Assembly: GCF_000003855.2 (NCBI RefSeq)
Contig: NW_003101653.1
Span: forward strand, 513,000-576,999
DNA length: 64,000 nucleotides
Source of the DNA: Blastomyces gilchristii SLH14081
Lineage: Eukaryota; Ascomycota; Eurotiomycetes; Onygenales; Ajellomycetaceae
Direction of reading: 5' to 3'
The first letter of the stretch is position 1; the number at the start of each line of letters is the position of its first letter. A model generated the notes under the pieces. It worked only from the letters and a program-made list of their open reading frames with translations. It did no database searches and was not told the origin of the DNA. The translations under genes were made by a program, and so were the position numbers. Below are positions 35,654 through 47,904 of this stretch, piece after piece.

Positions 35654-37761
35654 GACAATTTCATGCCTGGACAAGCGTGCCGCATGCAGCCACTAGTTAT
35701 AGAACTTGGAATTATTAGATTAGTTATATCTCATGTCAGCTTAGCAGGACTTAAAGCCCAACCTTGAACCCTGAAGCTTTCTTTCACTTCTTCTTGCTGC
35801 ATTATCGAATCGCTGAAACGCGACGATTGTGCCGAAGACGGCAGCCTTCATCCACGATGTTCGAAGTACGGAGTAAACCAGTTCTCTTCTCATATTGGCT
35901 TGAACCCACATACCAACCAAGGGCAGAGTAACGTAGATGACTTAAAGGCAAAGCCATTTGCAGCTTAGAGTCCACTACCAACGATATGTGATATAAACGG
36001 CAATCTCATTTCGCCCTCGACTACGGAGTAGCAAAGTACCAGTACCCTCCATGATCCTTGAAATGCCAGGAATACAGTGAGAGAATCTCTGCAATGTTTT
36101 TAGCAGACTTACAGACGTACGATTCCCCCAGATAGATTTTTATCAGATCGGAGACGTTTTCTCATATAGTTTTTCAATTATTTTGGCCTTTCCCCGAGTC
36201 TTCCCTCGCACATTTGATACTACCCCGCGCATGGTGACTCGTAAGTCTGCAGATACCGAGGCCGAGGTTTCCTGGCATCCCGGCCAAGGGCGCGTAGCTA
36301 TAAATAGAATCCCGCAAAGTTCTTCCTTCCATCTTGTTCATTATTGATTGCTAAAACAAAGGGTTTCCAAAATTACGCTCCGGCTAGCCCCCCCCAGCAT
36401 TAATAATTGTATTGGAGTTGGGGAAGCGGTGGAAATCATGGAAATCATGGAAATCATAATATTATATAATAATACCTGCGCCGTACCGTACAGAGTACAG
36501 GCTGCCGTGCTATACCATAACTACCAATACCCTCTCGCTCAAGCCGCTTGCAGCTCGTGGCCAGAGCACCAACCGACCTCATCCCTTGACGTCTGCCAAC
36601 AAGTGAACCGCTCCCTCCACCTCCGTGCTGGGAATAGTCGTAGTTACCAGTTGGTCTGTTGATCCTGGGTTGAGCATGGGCGACCCTGTATTTTGCATGT
36701 CTGCCAGCACTGAGCAGTGTAGTGTTGTGTTGCATATTGAAAAAGCTGCTATTTCGGGATTGGGGCCAACCTTTGTGCATCGAGCCTAGCAAACCGGCCA
36801 ACCACAACGGATGCTGCCTGTTCTGTCAACTTGAACTGGCAAATCAACATATTCCATAAGCGCCCGGTTTTGCGTGGCTGGGAATGTGTGCAATGGCGTC
36901 CTGCAACCTAGGCAAGGATCCGCCTCCAACCATTTGATCACCCCCTTGCTAAGGACCAAATCATCAAGTAGCACACTGGGCACAGAAAGCCCAACCGCCA
37001 CGCTAAGAGGCTGAGATCGCCCAGCCATTTCTCTGTTCAAGCAATTTTCGAAACAGGTCATACCCTTCCCAGGGCCTCCAGAAGAGGAAACCTCAGAGTG
37101 GACAATCCTAGCCCTCTCTTTGGCTTCTTGGCCTCTCGGCAGCCCAAAACGGTCTGGGATTTCTAAATTCAAGATCCAGAGACTGGGAACTGGCCACTCA
37201 AAGGCAGCCTTCCAGCTCAATCTCCCCTAGCGTGGACTTTGGCTGCAGAGAATAAAAATAACTCACGCGGTGGTGACGGCTGGACGTGACTTTTTCCCAA
37301 GTGGATTTGGTGATTTCCGCTTGTCTGAATGGCCTTCCCGTGAGATTATCCTCCCTGAACACCAATGAACGATCTGGCTACGCTTGTCGACACTGCTTCT
37401 CGTGCTTGAAATTTTCTAGTTTTGTGACGGTTGCTTGGTATCGTCTTATTAATATTAACTATTATTAACTTTCTATGCCTGGGCTGATGCTTTGGGTGGC
37501 TGCTAACCTGGCCAGGGCCGCCTCCGGCTGTACTCGTGGATATGAATAGGTGAGCATGTCCTCTTCTCATTCCTTTTGTACTGTCTCAGATACATATCTC
37601 TGGTGCTCTTGTCTCCCTCGGTGCTGGTGTAAGGGGCGTAGACTGATCGTGGGTTCTCTACTACCAGCTGGTCAGACTCTAGGACGGGAGGGTCAGACCC
37701 GCAGCGGAATCCTCCTCGACTAATTGTCCCTCCTTCCGCTCCGCCCCTCTCTGGCGCGCAG
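35654..37761. other. Long intergenic region (2.1 kb), no confident gene
   Basis: Overlapping open frames on both strands (for example 36348-36662 plus, 36454-36807 minus and 36786-37220 minus) have no motif and no splice-supported extension. A 9-bp unit (GAAATCATG) is repeated three times near 36433-36457. The part nearest 37760 is CT-rich and is probably the promoter, leader and a 5' intron of the next gene, whose first coding exon may lie here. Confidence 0.4.
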
Positions 37762-40700
37762 GTCTTTCCCCGCCGTCGGGAGAATGTTGCACAGCCACCT
37801 TCTCTTACTACATCCTTGAGCGGTGTCCAGTTCCAGGGCGCTGGGTTTCCTGCCAGTCCAAGTTACGCACCGACTCCGAGCTCAATGAACTCCTTTTCTA
37901 GTCCATTTTCTCCAATGAGGTCGTCGTTCACTCCCTCATCGGGGGAAATGAGTGCGATTACCACCCCAATGTCATCAAGGCATGTCTCTTACAACGCAGC
38001 CTATAACCCCCAGGAATGGGGTCCTATCACAGCAAATAGCTCCCCAGCTGCGGGGGTGAGCGCGTTTGCTCCCCAGAATGGTATTATCGCTCTTATTCTC
38101 ATCTCTAATTCCCTATTCCTTGTCCGCTGGGTGCGATGGATTAGTTTTTGAGATGATGAGTGATATCGCTAGAAGCGGGAGACTAATAAATATTCCGATG
38201 TAGATGCCACGTCCATACCTCCCCCTCCGTACTCCCCGAGACACCCAAAGCCGGAAGAGACACGCGCTGATGTTTCCCCTAGACTAACCGTGGGCGCGGG
38301 TGTTTCTCCACTGGCAACTGCAGCTCAGTACAATTCGCCAGCCCCCGCGAGAATTCAGGAGCCAGCTTCCGGATATCGCTACCCTGGATCTCGACCCAGG
38401 CCTGTATCGATGATTCATAGTTCTGATGTCATGCTTAGTGATAACCTACAACCAAGTGTCCCGAATGCGGGTGCCCACCCTTCACATTATATAGGACAGA
38501 GTGGCCAGGGCAATCCCCCGTTCAATACGGGTGGTGGCATTTCTAGCTTGGGATCTTCATCTTCGGGATTGCCGCATGACAATGGCTCTGGGAATGAAGC
38601 TATACGCCCTCCAGCATCGATAAGAGCAGCTTCTACGGGAGATATAGGGCAAAATCGAAATGGTAATGCGGCACAAGCATGGCTTAATCGACAGCGCGGT
38701 CGTTGGGAGCCAGGGATGCCACTCCCGCCTCCACCCCCTGGACCACCACCTAATGGTACTTGGAACCAATCAAGAGAATCGTCACGAGGTCATTCCCAAG
38801 ATGGCTCAAACCGGTCAAGTCGACATAGATCACCACCGGTATTGGGAACCGGCCTTGGAGAAGTACCACCTACACCAGCTGGATGGGTTGATGAGAACGT
38901 TGTTGCCGGCGGGCGGTCCGAAAGTTCTAGAGAGCGCGTTAGTTCGATGTCTCAAAATACAAATGATTATGTGCCGGTGGATGAATTGGCTCGCTTGACT
39001 CAATACAACCGCGGACCGCAATCAGCCATACATCATAGAAACGAAGCTCCGGGAACGAGGGCCGTTAGCTCAAAGGGCATTAGAGAGCGTAGAATTGAGG
39101 CCAGAAAAGAGCATGCTTCTACCATAGAAAATGCTGGCCCTCGTAACACAAGTCACGACCTATCGGACTCTACTTGGCCTCGTGACCTGGTCCTTGGGAA
39201 CCCGGGGGGTCGTGGACTTATGCGTCGTCGCACCGTAACGAAGAATGCACCCCGGACCCCACGAACTGCCCAGTCAGATGGCCAACTTACTGCATCCACA
39301 GTGAAGTCTCCGTTCCCCCTCTTAACATCAGCCGGTTCTGCTCAGTCAACTCCAAGGCAACAACCGACACCATCACTTGAAACCCTCCTCACCCAACCCA
39401 GCAACTATGCACAAACCCCTCCCTTTTCTCCTGGCGGTGACGTTCAATCGCCAACTTTGCATGCATCAGTCACCACTCCAAATATGCCACCGAGGGCGCT
39501 GCCAACACCACCACTTCAAGCCATACAGGAACGGAGTAGTTCTACGGTAACAAGCAGCTCTGCTGAGCAGGGACACACTCCGCTGGGTCAAAGTAGGCCT
39601 TCATCCCGCCTATCACGGTCTAGTAGGCTGATGGAATATGCAAATGACGAATTCATGCGTGATGCTATCCAGCGGCATCGTGATTTTATAGAAAAAGAAG
39701 CTTCCGCATCCACCGCGGTTGAAGCCTTGGAACTCTTTGCTAATTTCATCGTATCTGAGTCTAAAATACGACAAGAACGCCATGCAAGTACTTGTGAAGC
39801 CGGTTTATTTGATGTACAAAGGGTTAGAGATAGGCTTTTCCAACCAGATTCTAGCCCTCGCAACGGCGTCCATACAAAGGATTCCCCATCGGCTGGTATC
39901 AGTACTCGGGTAGCCCCGCCAGTTCGCTTTTCACCTGTGCTTCCACAAACGCGTGTGGAATCAGGATGGTGGAGTAATTACAAGCCATCCCTATCTCCGA
40001 TAGGCAGCATTAGTGTAAGAGAGGATGAAATTAGTTCTAGAGGGAGAGCTCCAAGCCGCTGGTGGGAGTCACAAACTGGGTCTGAAAGTGGAGGCTCCGG
40101 GAAAAAGATCCGACGGTCTAAACAGGAATCAAAGTACATGGGTGTGCCTCGGGAAGTGCGTGAAGCAATGCAACAGGAACATTTTTCTACTGGGCTAATC
40201 GACGGCAATCAATCCCACGCTCACCCTCCTGCCTTTGGCTTTGCCGCTACGTATGCGCCAAACGAATATCCTCCCGAGAAAGTGGGCTTAGAACGGCATC
40301 CTTCTGTACCTCGAGCGCCAGCGATCGCGTCTCATATTGATCGCCAGTTACCGGCGTTGGATATCTCGAGATTCATTACCCTTCCACCGCCGTACCCTAG
40401 GCACTACCCTGCAGTTAATAACAAACATCCTGATCTCCTGTATTACCGGAGTACAGTGCGGTCTGTCAGTGACCTCACGGAAGTCCAGGAAACAAAACAG
40501 GCGCACCAGATAAAACTACAAAAACTTCAGCATGAACATCAAATAAAAATGAAGGAATCTCGACGCGCATTTAGGTCAGACATGAATACCCGCATAGAGC
40601 AAGGGACGCTATCTTATGCAGAAGCCGCAGAGGCTGAGGCAGTCCATCTTGTCAAAGAGCAGAAATGCGAAAAGGAGTTAGTTAAAGCCGAATTCGACTC

Positions 40701-41637
40701 TTACGAAGAGGTAGTGTTCCAGCCTTTACAGCGCATACTCACAGACCGGATCGACATCACGACCACCTGTATTGACAGCCTCCGAAGCAAGCTGTTCGAT
40801 TCCACCCAAAATGGGACCCCCAATCAAACGCAGGAAGAAGGCGATGAACGACCAGAGCTGCTGGAGAAGCTGACACAGCTCAAGTGGCTGTTTGAGGCAC
40901 TTGAACAGCTACATCGGGAGGTTTATAACCTCGAGAGTGAACGCAACGAGCGATATCGAGCAATCGTCACCTTGCCATATAAACAGACCAAAAACGAAGA
41001 GAAACTTCAGGAGACAGACTCTTTTTTCTCGCAGGATGCGCAAAACCGGAAACTGACGTTCGCCACGGAAACACTACGGCGCTTTGAAAGTTTCATGGAA
41101 GTCATTGAACAAAATGTTGGCAGAGGTGTGGAAACCCAGCTTTCAGCCTTCTGGGACATTGCACCGTCCCTGGTGACGGTCCTCCAAAAAATCCCCGAGG
41201 ACCTTCGATCGTTTTCTATCCAGATACCTTCGAAAGAGTACGCAGAGAACCCCAGCTATTACCAGTTCCCTCTACAATATCTCTACTCCCTTCTCTCTCA
41301 CGCTGAAAAATCGACATATCAAATCATCGAGTCGCAAACCAACCTACTTTGCCTATTACATGAAGTAAAAACTAGCCTCATGACGGCGAATTGCAACGTT
41401 ATGGAAGTCCAACGTATAATATCGGGCGAGCCGTTGGAGAGTGTACAGCGGGAAATGACGGAATCGAGCGAGGAAGAAGAGAAGAGGTTGACGGCTGATC
41501 TGAAGGATAAGGTGACAATGGTCGAGGAGCAATGGGCTGAGGCTCTTGGAAAGGAGATGAGTCATGTGAAGACGCGTGTGCAGCAGGATCTTGTGAACCA
41601 GGGCGGATGGGATGATACAATGTTCGAACAATCTTAA
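37762..41637 (+). CDS. Large hypothetical protein with disordered N-terminus and C-terminal coiled coil
   Basis: Two exons are clear: one ending at 38080 and one at 38204-41637, with a 123-bp intron between. The start is uncertain. No ATG opens the frame; it can be followed up to a good acceptor (GCGCGCAG, ending 37761), so a short upstream exon with the true ATG is likely. The first in-frame ATG is near 37885. The product is about 1,250 residues. Roughly the first 700 are Ser/Pro/Gln-rich and probably disordered, with a PPPPPPGPPP run that could bind SH3 or profilin-type partners. A middle part has RRSKQESKYMGVPREVREAM. From about residue 850 on it is helical and coiled-coil-like, rich in Glu/Lys/Gln. 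I do not recognise the family; a scaffold or cytoskeletal role is only a guess. Confidence 0.75.
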
Positions 41638-42535
41638 AAAGGATCGATTTGCTATCTATCTATACTTTGTTTTGAGACCCTTGTTTGATTTGCGATTGTT
41701 TTGCTCTTTTGAAGGTTCAGGGTGAACATGTTTTCCTCTGTAGTACGATTGGCTTTTCTAATCCGTTTTGATCGCAAAGATACCCAACCCTCGTTTTATG
41801 TTCGATGCTTTCATGAATTATGTTTTTTTCAATGTATATATATATACCTTGCGCCCTATATATACTTCACCCCTACTTTTCCCCACCCTCATTCGGATAG
41901 ATGCCAAGAAATACATCACGTGCCAAGTATTATATAATCTAGCTTCCCCAAATTTTCGGTTCTTTCCTGTCTTTCTAGAGCTTTCCAAAAGTTGCAGGTG
42001 AGAAATTCCCGACCACACATAAAAACCTCCAACACACCAACTCCTCTTCAGTACAACCCTCTCTGCTCACGCTTCAGTTTCATGTTCACTGTTGTTTGTT
42101 GTATTGATCTACTCCCCGGCCGAGTTCAACCGATCAACTGATTCCATCTCAACTGTGAGTATTCCGGCTCCGATTTTCTCTAATATTACCAACCGTTCCT
42201 TTCATGATGAGACTTCATAGCTGGCACCAGTCCTAGAAAGACTTGTACTCTGTTTGCTGCGGACTAGCTTTTGCAATGGCTTGTATAGCCTTGTTTCTGA
42301 TATTTTAATTTCTCCCGCAATTTTTGTTCTTTTGTGTGGTTTATTTTTGTGGAGTTGGATTGAATTTTTTTTTCTTTTGCTAAACTAACATTGCTTCTTT
42401 CCACCAGAATCCTACAGCTAAAAAGAGCCATTCCCAACCGACATCTATTGCACTCCGCTCCTCAGATCAGAATATCCCATTAGTAGAGACATAAAAAACA
42501 AATTTCGACTTGCTGCCGAAAATTAATAGAATAAA
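41638..42535. other. Intergenic region and AHA1 leader
   Basis: 3' flank of the large hypothetical gene, including a TATATATATA stretch near 41838-41847. The AHA1 leader follows, with a probable 5' UTR intron. No protein gene was seen. Confidence 0.5.
42155..42407 (+). other. Probable 5' UTR intron of AHA1
   Basis: A strong donor GTGAGT (42155) pairs with an acceptor CCACCAG (ending 42407), preceded by a branch-point-like CTAAC near 42384 and a pyrimidine run. All of this lies upstream of the AHA1 ATG. The inference rests on splice consensus only. Confidence 0.55.
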
Positions 42536-43919
42536 ATGGTGCTCCACAATCCTAACAACTGGCACTGGGTGAACAAGGATGCTTCTGCTTGGACCAAGGA
42601 ATATTTGGAAAAGACTCTTACTACCATCTCTGCAGAGGAAAATGGAGTGACTGCTCAGATAAAGAAGGTCGTTAGCCTCGATGGCGACGTAGACGTCAGC
42701 CAGCGGAAGGGCAAGGTTATCACATTATTTGATGTTAAATTACAATTAGAATATGAAGGTTAGAATGCCTCTTTCGCCAACAGCATTGCTCTCTATGCGG
42801 CTGGAACCTGAGCTGAGATAAGGCTGTTCTTAGGTAAGACAAGTGACGACGAAGAAGTCAGCGGTTCAATCAATGTCCCCGAGGTTGCGCACGATACCGA
42901 GGAAGACGAGTATGTCGTACGTTCCCTAGTTAGACCCTTGATGCTTTTTCATTTCTAGCTGTAGCGTGAAGATCTCGTTTATAACACGATGTGAAATTTT
43001 TTGGAATAGTTTGAAATTGGCATCTACTCCGAATCTGCGTCGAAGCAGCCGGTGAAAGACCTTGTCCGCTCGAAACTCGTCCCTGAAATCCGCAAGGAGT
43101 TGGCAAAATTAGCCCCTGCTCTGATTGCTGAGCATGGAAAGGATATTCAACATGCCCCCGGCTCCAAACCTTCCAGCGGCTTTGCGACACCAAATCATGT
43201 CCCCCAGAGCAGCACCCAAACTCCAAGAACTTCCACTCCTACCACCACAACCACACGCACCTCCAGTGTTAATACTGTCAGCGTCACCGCCGTAGACGAA
43301 TTCCGCACTACCGCAGAAGAGCTCTACACGACCTTCACAGACCCCCAGCGCATCGCCGCTTTCACTCGTGCTGCCCCTCAACTCTTCGACGGCGCAAAGG
43401 TTGGCGGTAAATTCTCGATTTTCGACGGCAATGTAGACGGCGAATATGTTAAGCTAGAGTCTCCGATCTTAATTGTGCAGAAATGGCGCCTTGCGCAGTG
43501 GCCTGAGGGACACTACAGCACGCAAGAGATTAATTTTGATCAGAATGATGTCGACCGGGTCACCAACATGCGCGTGAAGTGGGATGGCGTTCCTGTCGGA
43601 CAGGAGGACGTCGTCAAGCGGAACTGGGAGGGATACTATGTTCGGAGCATTAAGCAGACATTTGGGTGCGTTCGAATTCCCTTTCCGTTTCCCCCTTTTC
43701 TTTTCTTTTCTTTTCTTTTCTTTTTGTTAAGATTATTTATTCACGTTTTCTCCTCTCCCCCACTCTCATACATATTTCACCCGCCAACACCTTGAGTGTC
43801 TTCCGTGCTCGACCCTCGTTCTCACCTTCGAAATCTCAGCATTCATGGACAAATTTACTGACTCCTCCCTTCTCCCTCTCCCTCCTGCTACTCGGTGTAG
43901 GTTTGGCACGATACTATAA
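42536..43919 (+). CDS. AHA1: Activator of Hsp90 ATPase (Aha1)
   Basis: Aha1 is a cytosolic co-chaperone that binds the Hsp90 middle and N-terminal domains and stimulates ATP hydrolysis. Four exons are inferred: 42536-42758, 42834-42916, 43010-43665 and 43901-43919, giving about 326 residues, as usual. The conserved N-terminal motif NPNNWHWVNK (residues 5-14) is the element known to promote nucleotide exchange in yeast. The N-terminal domain ends near residue 150. A Ser/Thr/Pro linker follows (SSTQTPRTSTPTTTTT), and then the START-like AHSA1 domain, beginning around VDEFRTTAEELYTTF. The tiny last exon gives the family ending FGFGTIL. Its intron (43666-43900) is long for this window and contains TTTTC repeats. 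It converges on the alpha-amylase gene. Confidence 0.94.
43690..43730 (+). repeat. TTTTC pentanucleotide repeat in AHA1 intron 3
   Basis: Several tandem TTTTC units within the last AHA1 intron form a strong polypyrimidine tract, although it lies well upstream of the acceptor at 43900. Confidence 0.8.
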
Positions 43920-44712
43920 TATATTCCAAACCGCTTAAATGTCAAAAAAGAAAAGAAAAATAAATAAAAATTAAGACGTTCTCGTTTTTTTCAGATAATT
44001 CCTTTGAAATCCAACAACACTAGCTACGAAATAGGTATGAAATGAAAAATATATAAAAATTTGACTGACTCAATGAAGCCAGTAAAATATCAAATCAAGT
44101 ACATATTATCGAACAAACGAGCAAATGCGACTACTTTTCTTAGGATCACCCCACACACAGTCAACGGCTAAATGAAGACAGGAAGGATGCTTCAAATCGA
44201 TCTGCGGTGCCGAAAGATGATCCAGGGTCGTTTTCCACTCTTGCCTACTATTTCTTGCTATTTGTATCCATTGCTGAAAGCATTGGGGAGGCGTCTAGAC
44301 ATCCCGAGGAAATATGTTCGAGAGACGTGGGCAGATCAAATTCCATCTAGATAGACCTTGCTAGCAATTCAATAATTGAGGTAAATTTGCATTGTGATTG
44401 GTGAATAGAGTTCTCGCACTTCCAGAAGCCCTTCTCACAACCCTAGTCAAGGTAGAGAAGAGTAAAATGTCGTTGAGTTCGCTCCAGTTGCATACTACCT
44501 TTCTTCTTTCTTCTGTGAAGTGTGGCTCAGTTGATTAAGTGTACGCAGCACGCAAAGTTATTTATGGGATCGATTATTACTTCCTCGTTTACACGCATTT
44601 CAGCCCTTAAGACCGGACTGGAATCCGAGAAGCTTTCTTCCAGATATACACTACCCCCTCTTAAAGCCCATTCCCACGTAAAGTTTCCTTCCTTTCAACT
44701 TCCATTAATCTC
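43920..44712. other. Intergenic region between convergent AHA1 and amylase
   Basis: A-rich sequence (43935-44000) then ordinary composition. It probably holds both 3' UTRs. No supported gene or RNA. Confidence 0.5.
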
Positions 44713-46829
44713 TCACCCGCATATCCCGCTCTCAACAAGCCTCTCACTCGGATACAGGATCCTCGGCTCTCCCGCAGCCATAGATACTGGTACCTGCCCA
44801 TTAGAACCCACCACGGCAGTCGTGCACGTGTAAATATCCGTAACACGCATACCGGCCGGATACCCCGTCCCACCCAGCTGCAGCGTGTATGAAGCACCGC
44901 CAGAGCCAAGGTTAGAGAGTACGGTGATAATTTGTTTGCCGTCGAAGCCTTTGCGCATCGCGATGGTGCTTTTGTCTTGGTAGATGGGATAGTTCTGTAT
45001 TTGTTATATCATAGAAGGTCATTTGAGACTACTGCTTAGGGGAACATGTGTGGGGGCGGTTGGGCGAAGGGAGCAAGCAGGGCGGGTGGTCGTATGGCAA
45101 TGAGTAAGGATGTCAATTGGCACTTACTTTATACGTAAGATAATTGGGATCGTCTGCGATGGCCTTCTTCCGAATTTTATTGGCTTTGGCGGTGAGCTGG
45201 TAGAGAGGGCTTTCGGTGTTATAGCCCGACAGCCAGGTTGCTTCGCGGTTGTCTGGGTCCTTCCTCCCCGCGTAGTGCTGCTCTTGGCCAGCGTAGACTA
45301 TGGGAATCCCGTCGGCAAGAATGGTGAAGACCAGGGCATTTTTGGCAAGAGACATGTCTTTGGTATAACTTTGATAGTAAACCGATGTTAGAGATGTTGA
45401 GGGCCGAGGAGGCGTGCCCTGGGCAGGTTTGGGCGTCACATACCTTGCGAATCTTGGGGTATCATGGTTCTCAGCGAACGTTCCTAGCAGAGTGGAGTCT
45501 GCGCAGCTGTCTTTCATTGTGTTGATCATGTTGTATAGATTTGCGATATTGCCGCCAGGAGACTTGAAGACTTCGAGGAGAGCGTAATAACTGCGAATAT
45601 TTTAGCCAACCCGCCATATTTCTTTGGTAGTAGAAATATCCGTGATCGTACATTGGAAAGTTCACCAACCCATCCAGATAATTCTGATAGTGGCAGGTGT
45701 ACCCTGAGTCACCACTATATACTTCTCCCATGGAATATACACCTGCTGCATCATTGAACTTCCGCCAGAACGGCTTCGGTACATGCTTGACTGTATCAAT
45801 TCGAAGGCCGTCAACTGCGACAATTGTTAGTTCCCAGAGTAGGGTGTTGAACTGCGGAAATGATTTAAATAGCGCTGTCACTCACTAGAATAATTGGAAA
45901 CAAGAGCGGATATCCAGTTGTTGAAGATGTTTTGCACCTCTGGATTCCCAGTATCAAGATCCGGAAGCGACACTGTATTATCCCCAAGCCAACAGTTTTC
46001 GACATTAGCTTGATCGTCGTAGTTAGTGATAGGGCAATAAGCATGGAAATAGCCTTTGCTATTGAACGGAACGAATCGACTATAGTCCATACTACTACTT
46101 GGACCAGCATAACCCTAAAGAAGCTGTGAGACCAGGGTAGACAATTGCTCGAGTTGCGCTTTCTTGCGTACCATATGGTTTGGAACTACGTCGACCATGA
46201 GATACATGCCGCGATCATGTAATGCCGCACTTAATGCCCTGAGATCGTCTGCAGATCCATAATGAGGTTCCACATTGTAGCTAAAGGAAAAGAGCAATGT
46301 AAGCAGCACATACAACCATGTTTCAAATACAAGCCACTTCCCAGGGAAATGTAGACATTGCGACTTACATATCTTGTTGCCAATATCCGTGGAAGGCTTC
46401 CCCATATCCAGATTTCTCGGGAAACTGCTTTGTCACAGGGGTAATCCAGATAGCAGAAAACCCCATGTTCTGGATGTAATCAAGCTTTCAAACGTATCAG
46501 ACTAGGTGGCTATCAGAAACAACAGCTGCTCCTGGGTGTACCTTATTGATAATTCCATGCCAGGTCCCACCGCAGTATCTCTACGTTAATGTCAGCTTGG
46601 ACAACCCGTTATTTGGGAGGAAGAATGGACTGTGCCCTTGGAAGTAAGAAAATTGGTAGCTTACTCGATCTTCGGTGTTGCATGGAGCAGTTGTAGAGCT
46701 ATCAGTTCTTGCAAACCGGTCCGTGAGAAGGAAGTATATCGATTGCGAACGCCATTCTGCCGGAGTTGCAGCAGTAACTGCTTCTGACAGAGCGAGAATG
46801 GCCCCTAAACCACTGGTGGAGAATTTCAT
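44713..46829 (-). CDS. Secreted alpha-amylase, GH13, TAKA-amylase type
   Basis: Hydrolyses internal alpha-1,4-glucosidic bonds of starch or glycogen outside the cell. Nine exons were read on the minus strand: 46829-46665, 46580-46542, 46484-46369, 46280-46172, 46114-45886, 45814-45652, 45590-45444, 45368-45128 and 44994-44713. They give about 496 residues, the same size and intron number as Aspergillus TAKA-amylase. A signal peptide (residues 1-20, ending EAVTA) precedes [20 protein letters not shown]. The catalytic triad is complete: nucleophile D226 in GLRIDTVKH, acid/base E250 in GEV, and D317 in ENHD. The C-terminal beta-sandwich domain is present; there is no starch-binding CBM20 domain. 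A candidate AmyR site lies 283 bp upstream. Related enzymes in dimorphic Onygenales have been linked to alpha-glucan synthesis; whether this copy does so is open. Confidence 0.95.
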
Positions 46830-47490
46830 GATGACAGATAATAGTGCGTTTCCTTTGTATACTCAAACAGTCATCCAGGAATTTGACCACTTTTATATCT
46901 CGAACATGACGATTCCTCCTTTGTTTCGTCTCAACAACTTTAGGCATCCTAAATTTCAAATGTGGACGACGCTAAGATCGACAATTCCCGGACTCGTAGT
47001 ATTTATGTCGGCATCCCGCAAGAGAGCGGACTTAGCTCCGGATGAGGCATTCTGTTAACTAGAATAATCGGAATGCTTGCAGAGAATTTCCACCCCGGAT
47101 ATCCTGTAATCCGGGGTTCCTGCGGGGTAACTGGGGTATCGTATGGCCAAATATATGGCTATTGCCAATGCATGCTGCCTGACAGGAGCTGGGATATGTT
47201 CATGCTAGGAAGCACATTTTTTCATGTGTCACTGGCAAAATTCATCATTGAGAGAGCTGTGAATATCAATCAAAGAGTGAAGCTGGTTCCATGTCTCCTG
47301 AAAACATTGTGACAGTGCAGGAAATTAACAGGAGTTCATATATATTCAATAAGAGTTATATACTTGAGTGGGGAGAGGCATCTAGGTGAATGTGATTAGA
47401 GTTGAACTGTAAGAATAAGTGCTCACAGGCGATTATTCGGGTTTTTGCAGCTTGGCATGATATGTACTGTTAACTACTAGAAGTATTCAC
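46830..47490. other. Amylase promoter region and right edge of the gene island
   Basis: This is normal-composition DNA upstream of the minus-strand amylase gene, without another supported gene. It contains several CGG triplets, one pair in AmyR spacing. GC content falls toward 47490. Confidence 0.55.
47112..47125 (+). promoter_or_regulatory. Candidate AmyR site, CGG-N8-CGG
   Basis: CGGGGTTCCTGCGG fits the Zn2Cys6 regulator AmyR consensus CGG-N8-(C/A)GG known from Aspergillus. It lies 283 bp upstream of the amylase ATG, a usual distance. A single site is only suggestive. Confidence 0.5.
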
Positions 47491-47515
47491 AGTAGAAAGA
47501 TAAAATGTAACCATG

Positions 47516-47547
47516 TCATGCTTACTCACTCTCTCTAGTGAGTGAGT
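47516..47547. repeat. 32-bp repeat with internal inverted repeat, copy 1
   Basis: The core ACTCACTCTCTCTAGTGAGT is an inverted repeat (ACTCACT/AGTGAGT) and recurs with its flanks at 47873-47904, with one mismatch over 32 bp. This copy sits at the GC-to-AT transition. Confidence 0.85.
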
Positions 47548-47872
47548 AATAAACTCTTTTCTCTGTATAATAATAAGAGATTTTTTCTCACTGAGATTTT
47601 TTATAAATATAAAGAATTTTTAGTAAGTATTACTGCAGTACTGAGTCTGATTCTATGAAATCACTTAGTAAAAGACTTCATAGATAAAGTCTTAGAGAGA
47701 AAAGAATATATAAGAAATTCTACTTCTTATGAATTCTTTATCTCTATTTCTATTTCTTATATAATTAATAGAATTAGCAGCTCTTCACTACACATAACTA
47801 TATAGACTGAAGTTTATAAATACTATTTATAACTCAGCTTGAATACTATTATATATTTAATCTTTAATTATA
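47548..47872. other. AT-rich stretch between the two 32-bp repeats
   Basis: About 325 bp without CpG or coding potential. It could be a small decayed insertion bounded by the repeats. Nothing else is visible. Confidence 0.35.
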
Positions 47873-47904
47873 TCATGCTTACTCACTCTCTCTAGTGAGT
47901 GTGT
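47873..47904. repeat. 32-bp repeat with internal inverted repeat, copy 2
   Basis: Same sequence as 47516-47547 except one base. It overlaps the start of the left terminal inverted repeat of the pogo-type transposon. Confidence 0.85.

Noticed and set aside
36786..37220. A minus-strand gene of 144 codons
   Set aside because: It is an open frame in GC-rich promoter-type sequence overlapping others on both strands; no motif or splice support.
33196..47312. A metabolic gene cluster combining the dehydrogenase and amylase
   Set aside because: They are separated by unrelated housekeeping genes, differ in orientation and have no shared regulator or transporter.
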